From Dyella thiooxydans (GTDB lineage: Bacteria; Pseudomonadota; Gammaproteobacteria; Xanthomonadales; Rhodanobacteraceae), in NCBI RefSeq assembly GCF_001641285.1, contig NZ_CP014841.1, positions 682,001 through 746,000 on the forward strand: a stretch of 64,000 bases of DNA, written 5' to 3'. Shown piece by piece: positions 61,351 through 64,000 of the stretch. A program made the translations under genes and the position numbers. How positions within the stretch are numbered: the stretch's first letter is position 1; the number at the start of each line of letters is the position of its first letter. Below the pieces are notes generated by a model. The model saw only the letters and a program-made list of their open reading frames with translations, had not been told where the DNA came from and searched no databases.

Positions 61351-61995
61351 TTATTTCGGGATGGCAACTTGACGGGAGATGGCCTGATAAGCGGCAAAGG
61401 CGGTTGGTTCATCAAGCCCGTTGGCAAGGACAACGCGTTTCCCTTTCGCTTCTAGTTCGACGACGAATGAGCGTTCGGCGTACCAGTCTGCTCGCTTTTG
61501 GCGGGAATTCGCCCCTGCATTCTCAATGGCGTTCCCCATGATGGTCGCAACCGTGGGGCGTCCGAACATTTGTGTCCGTCCGACAACTACGTTGTACGTT
61601 TGGCGGCAGAGCAATCGCGCAATGTCCTTTGCGTTGTATATATGAGCCGCGCCATTCTCATCTTGAGCTTCAATTCGATCTTGCGTGGCTTCAATGCGAG
61701 TTGCGAATACTCGTCCCCTGGGGTCGGTATTAAGCTGTTTGTTGCTGAGCATGCCCATGCCTACACCGAACCCAAGGCCGCCAAGCAAATAGATTGGGTT
61801 GTGGGTGGCCGAAGTAAAAGCTAGGCCGATAAATCCTCCAATTCCACCAAAGACCAGTCCGGTGAGGATTGGGCCAACCCTGTGTGGCTCCTTTTGGGCG
61901 GGTACGAGCGTGACGACCGTTCGCGTCGAATTTTCTTCAATCTTGATCGTGCTATGTGGCTGGCGGGTGGTATTGGCAACATCGATTTGATTCAT
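61351..61995 (-). CDS. Hypothetical membrane protein
   Basis: The 214-residue protein has a polar N-terminus, two closely spaced glycine-rich hydrophobic segments (about residues 42-62 and 67-84: GPILTGLVFGGIGGFIGLAF, YLLGGLGFGVGMGML) and a soluble C-terminal domain with RIEATQDRIEAQDENG. No family is recognised. It lies 27 bp after the small lipoprotein gene and is probably in one operon with it. Confidence 0.7.
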   Translation of the reverse strand: MNQIDVANTTRQPHSTIKIEENSTRTVVTLVPAQKEPHRVGPILTGLVFGGIGGFIGLAFTSATHNPIYLLGGLGFGVGMGMLSNKQLNTDPRGRVFATRIEATQDRIEAQDENGAAHIYNAKDIARLLCRQTYNVVVGRTQMFGRPTVATIMGNAIENAGANSRQKRADWYAERSFVVELEAKGKRVVLANGLDEPTAFAAYQAISRQVAIPK

Positions 61996-62022
61996 ATGCT
62001 TTACCTGTTCAAGCTGATCCCG

Positions 62023-62376
62023 TCAGAACTGAATGTTCTGTTCATTGTCCGTATGGTTGAGATAGTGCCCGTTGGAATCGAAGATCAGGGCCAGGTACTG
62101 GGTATGGCTTTTCGGACCATGACCGACGAAGGTGCCTACAATCGGAATGAACGACTTGGGGTCCATCTTTTCACTTGAATATTCGTAGAAAAGTTGGGTT
62201 GTGCCGTCGGTGTTATGCGTGGTGCTCATCGGCTGCCCGAAGATCCGTTCTGCATCCGTGATCGTGCTCACGCCAGGCCTGAGCTGCTTGACTTGGGCGA
62301 CGTCGATGGGCTTGCCTGCCGTTGCGCATGCGGCCAAGACGCAGGTTGCGAGAGCGCCAAAGATCATCTTTCTCAT
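62023..62376 (-). CDS. Small lipoprotein, SmpA/BamE-like fold
   Basis: The 117-residue protein starts MRKMIFGALATCVLAAC, a lipoprotein signal with lipobox LAAC. The mature part has the SmpA/BamE-like pattern: VAQVKQLRPGVSTITDAERIFGQP followed by beta strands with a tyrosine-rich LFYEYSSE. It is not BamE itself (context and sequence differ). GGGGAA precedes the start. It heads a two-gene unit with the membrane protein gene and is divergent from the LuxR-type regulator. Confidence 0.7.
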   Translation of the reverse strand: MRKMIFGALATCVLAACATAGKPIDVAQVKQLRPGVSTITDAERIFGQPMSTTHNTDGTTQLFYEYSSEKMDPKSFIPIVGTFVGHGPKSHTQYLALIFDSNGHYLNHTDNEQNIQF

Positions 62377-62504
62377 GCTGTTCCCCTGTTGGTATGCCTA
62401 AGCTCCCAGCCCTCTTGATGGCGGCGGCAGCTTTAGAGAAAGATGGGGTATAGGCGCCTCAGCGCGCATCATCAAAAGTGATGAAAGAACGGCACGGAGA
62501 TGGC

Positions 62505-63671
62505 ATGGAAGCAGTTGATGCACTCATCGCAAAGGTTTACGGATCTGTCTTGGAGCCGGGATCGTTCCTTCCGACGTTGTCGGACATCAACCAGCACTTG
62601 GATTGCGACGGTGTCCACGTTGTAGGCTGGGACCGTCACGCCAATCAGATGATTGTGAGCATGCTGGTGGGCGACCATCTTCGCTCTGTGGAGGAGCGCT
62701 ATCGCTCGTCACCCCACTACCAGCGTATCGATCCTAGAACTGCCCTGACCTTGGCCAAATCGCCGGGTGTGGCACTGGCGTGTCACGATTTCTTCGACGA
62801 CGCTTATGTGGCGAAAAGCGAGTTCTACCAAGACCTTCTGATTCCGGGTGGGGCGCGTTACGTGCTCGGTGGAAACATCTTTCACGATGACCACCGGGAT
62901 ATTGTCATCGCCTTCAACCACCTGGTAGGGCGGCCCCAGTTCTCGACGCGCCAGAGGCGAATCGCGGAGCGTATCCTCCCCCACCTTCACCAGTGGACGA
63001 TGATGATGCAGCAGGCGTCATCGCTCAGAATGGCCTTGGCTACGGGATTCCATGCCCTGGAACAACTCACCCAAGGAGTGGTTGCGCTTGATGGAAGGCT
63101 AAGGGTGCTCTACGCGAACCCTGTGGCCCAGAGAGTCCTTGGTGCCGGCCTTATGCGGCCTGGACTTGGGCTTACCGCGACTCATCCTTTGGGTAGGGAT
63201 GGCAGTGATTTTCTGAGGGAAGCCAACTCATCCCGGCAGTCGAAGACGTTCCTTGCTCAAAGTAAGCGAGGGGTTACCTCTCTAGCAGTCACTGCCTTTG
63301 CAGTACCGGTGGAAACGTCAGGGGACGGTCACAACACACCAGTTGGGCTTCAAGGATTGGGGGGCAGCGAAATCGCAACTACGGGGGAGTCGCTCTTTCA
63401 TGCGGTACGCCGGCCGAGCCTGGTGGTGCTCATTCGAAGCACGGAGCAGGCCAGTCCCATCGGAGAAGCTCAGCTCCGCGAGATTTTTGGTCTCACCCGC
63501 TCGGAAGCTCGCCTAGCCTTCGCTCTATGCGATGGTCAAGAGCCAAAGTCATTCGCAGAGCAGCACCAGGTAAGCATCAACACCGTTCGCACCCAAGTCC
63601 GAGCACTACTCCATAAGACAGGTGCTCGGTCACTCCGTGACCTTGTTCGTTTGCTTGCGAGCTTCTCTTAG
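62505..63671 (+). CDS. LuxR-type (HTH) transcriptional regulator
   Basis: The 388-residue protein ends in a GerE/LuxR-type helix-turn-helix (about residues 325-385: LTRSEARLAFALCDGQEPKSF, then VSINTVRTQVRALLHKTG). The middle part (ALEQLTQGVVALDGRLRVLYANPVAQRVL, in two parts) looks like a PAS domain; the N-terminal 150 residues are a sensor-like region of unknown ligand. I take the ATG at 62505 because GGAG precedes it by five bases; an in-frame ATG at 62478 has no ribosome binding site. Its target is unknown; the divergent lipoprotein operon is a candidate. Confidence 0.8.
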   Translation: MEAVDALIAKVYGSVLEPGSFLPTLSDINQHLDCDGVHVVGWDRHANQMIVSMLVGDHLRSVEERYRSSPHYQRIDPRTALTLAKSPGVALACHDFFDDAYVAKSEFYQDLLIPGGARYVLGGNIFHDDHRDIVIAFNHLVGRPQFSTRQRRIAERILPHLHQWTMMMQQASSLRMALATGFHALEQLTQGVVALDGRLRVLYANPVAQRVLGAGLMRPGLGLTATHPLGRDGSDFLREANSSRQSKTFLAQSKRGVTSLAVTAFAVPVETSGDGHNTPVGLQGLGGSEIATTGESLFHAVRRPSLVVLIRSTEQASPIGEAQLREIFGLTRSEARLAFALCDGQEPKSFAEQHQVSINTVRTQVRALLHKTGARSLRDLVRLLASFS

Positions 63672-63892
63672 CCGAGGGCGAAGTCGTCCCGAATGGCGGA
63701 CAAGAAAAACCCCAACGTCGGTTCCACCTGACTTACATGTCGGCTCACTAACGCCAGACAATCCGTCGGTTCGGGCCAGACGATGGGGCAGGGTCAGACT
63801 ACGAGATGGCGCTGCTGGATGTCACCAGGACACTCGTCGTTCTTGCGTCGGTAAGTGCTGACTAGGGCGTGGGTGACGAACCAAGGAGAAGC
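63672..63892. other. Intergenic stretch with no recognised feature
   Basis: Behind the LuxR-type gene I see no supported gene, hairpin terminator or RNA in these 221 bases; the open frames across it are shadows. Confidence 0.4.
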
Positions 63893-64000
63893 TCAGCGGT
63901 TTGGCGGTAGATACGCCGTCAGCGTGACCGAGGTTTGGACTGTAATGTCACGTCTCTTCTTCGACTGTTCGTGTGCGCCAACGACCTGTCGAGATCCATC
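63893..64000 (-). CDS. Possible C-terminal end of a gene cut by the window edge
   Basis: A minus-strand frame enters from the right edge and ends at a TGA at 63893-63895. Its 35 residues end in DITVQTSVTLTAYLPPNR and have a natural amino-acid mix. It would converge with the LuxR-type gene. It is too short to assign. Confidence 0.35.
   Translation of the reverse strand, partial: DGSRQVVGAHEQSKKRRDITVQTSVTLTAYLPPNR

Larger units (their letters stand above)
52715..64000. mobile_element. Genomic island, left end (right end beyond the window)
   Basis: From the broken tRNA-Arg onward the DNA is less GC-rich by eye, codon use is more relaxed, and housekeeping genes stop. The content is nuclease-like, regulatory and unknown genes with lipoproteins and membrane proteins. 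tRNA genes are the usual integration sites of tyrosine-recombinase elements. No integrase, relaxase or phage structural gene is seen, so the element type is open. Confidence 0.7.

Overview
The window reads as chromosomal DNA of a GC-rich gammaproteobacterium of the order Lysobacterales (Xanthomonadales), most likely the Rhodanobacteraceae (Rhodanobacter/Dyella/Luteibacter type). This placement is an inference from protein similarity remembered from the families, gene order (nudJ-mnmA-hflD, clpS-clpA-infA, serC-pheA-aroA) and codon use. No database search was run.

Positions 1-52,600 are core chromosome. From left to right they hold: divergent aconitases acnA (cut by the left edge) and acnB; an OxyR-like LysR regulator without cysteines; the tRNA 2-thiouridylase operon nudJ-mnmA-hflD; the clpS-clpA protease adaptor/unfoldase pair, convergent with infA; an FHA membrane protein; a run of biosynthesis genes (serC, pheA, aroA, kdsB, a low-molecular-weight phosphatase), then uvrC and pgsA; a cluster of four tRNA genes (Gly, Gly, Cys, Leu); the damage-inducible mutagenesis cassette lexA2-imuA-imuB-dnaE2; glutaryl-CoA dehydrogenase; a single-chain alpha/beta branched-chain 2-oxoacid dehydrogenase E1; a membrane diguanylate cyclase; a flavin reductase; polyphosphate kinase; an AraC regulator divergent from a fosmidomycin-resistance-type MFS pump; a potassium-ATPase operon (small ORF-kdpF-kdpA-kdpB-porin-kdpC-kdpD, with no kdpE beside it); a five-gene operon ending in pyrD and murB; and the lysine-catabolic aldehyde dehydrogenase amaB.

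At 52,672 a tRNA-Arg(CCT) gene begins but stops matching a tRNA right after the anticodon stem. From there to the right edge the DNA is visibly less GC-rich, codon use changes, and the genes are mostly unknown or nuclease-like. I read this as the left end of an integrated genomic island whose other end and integrase lie beyond the window. Its cargo includes a DUF3883-type PD-(D/E)XK protein, a GIY-YIG protein, an enlarged SRAP (YedK/HMCES-like) abasic-site protein, a putative HTH protein, an HNH protein, a ribbon-helix-helix protein, two lipoproteins, two membrane proteins and a LuxR-type regulator. Several nucleic-acid-acting proteins of different folds side by side make this the best place to look for an undescribed defence or mobile-element system, but no operon logic yet proves that they act together.

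Regulatory structure seen directly: strong hairpin terminators behind acnB, clpA/infA, the tRNA genes and murB; a near-consensus sigma-70 promoter before the first tRNA-Gly; a dyad touching the lexA2 start codon that could be its operator; two REP-like intergenic inverted repeats; and tandem 11-bp repeats just inside the island that look like recombinase arm sites.
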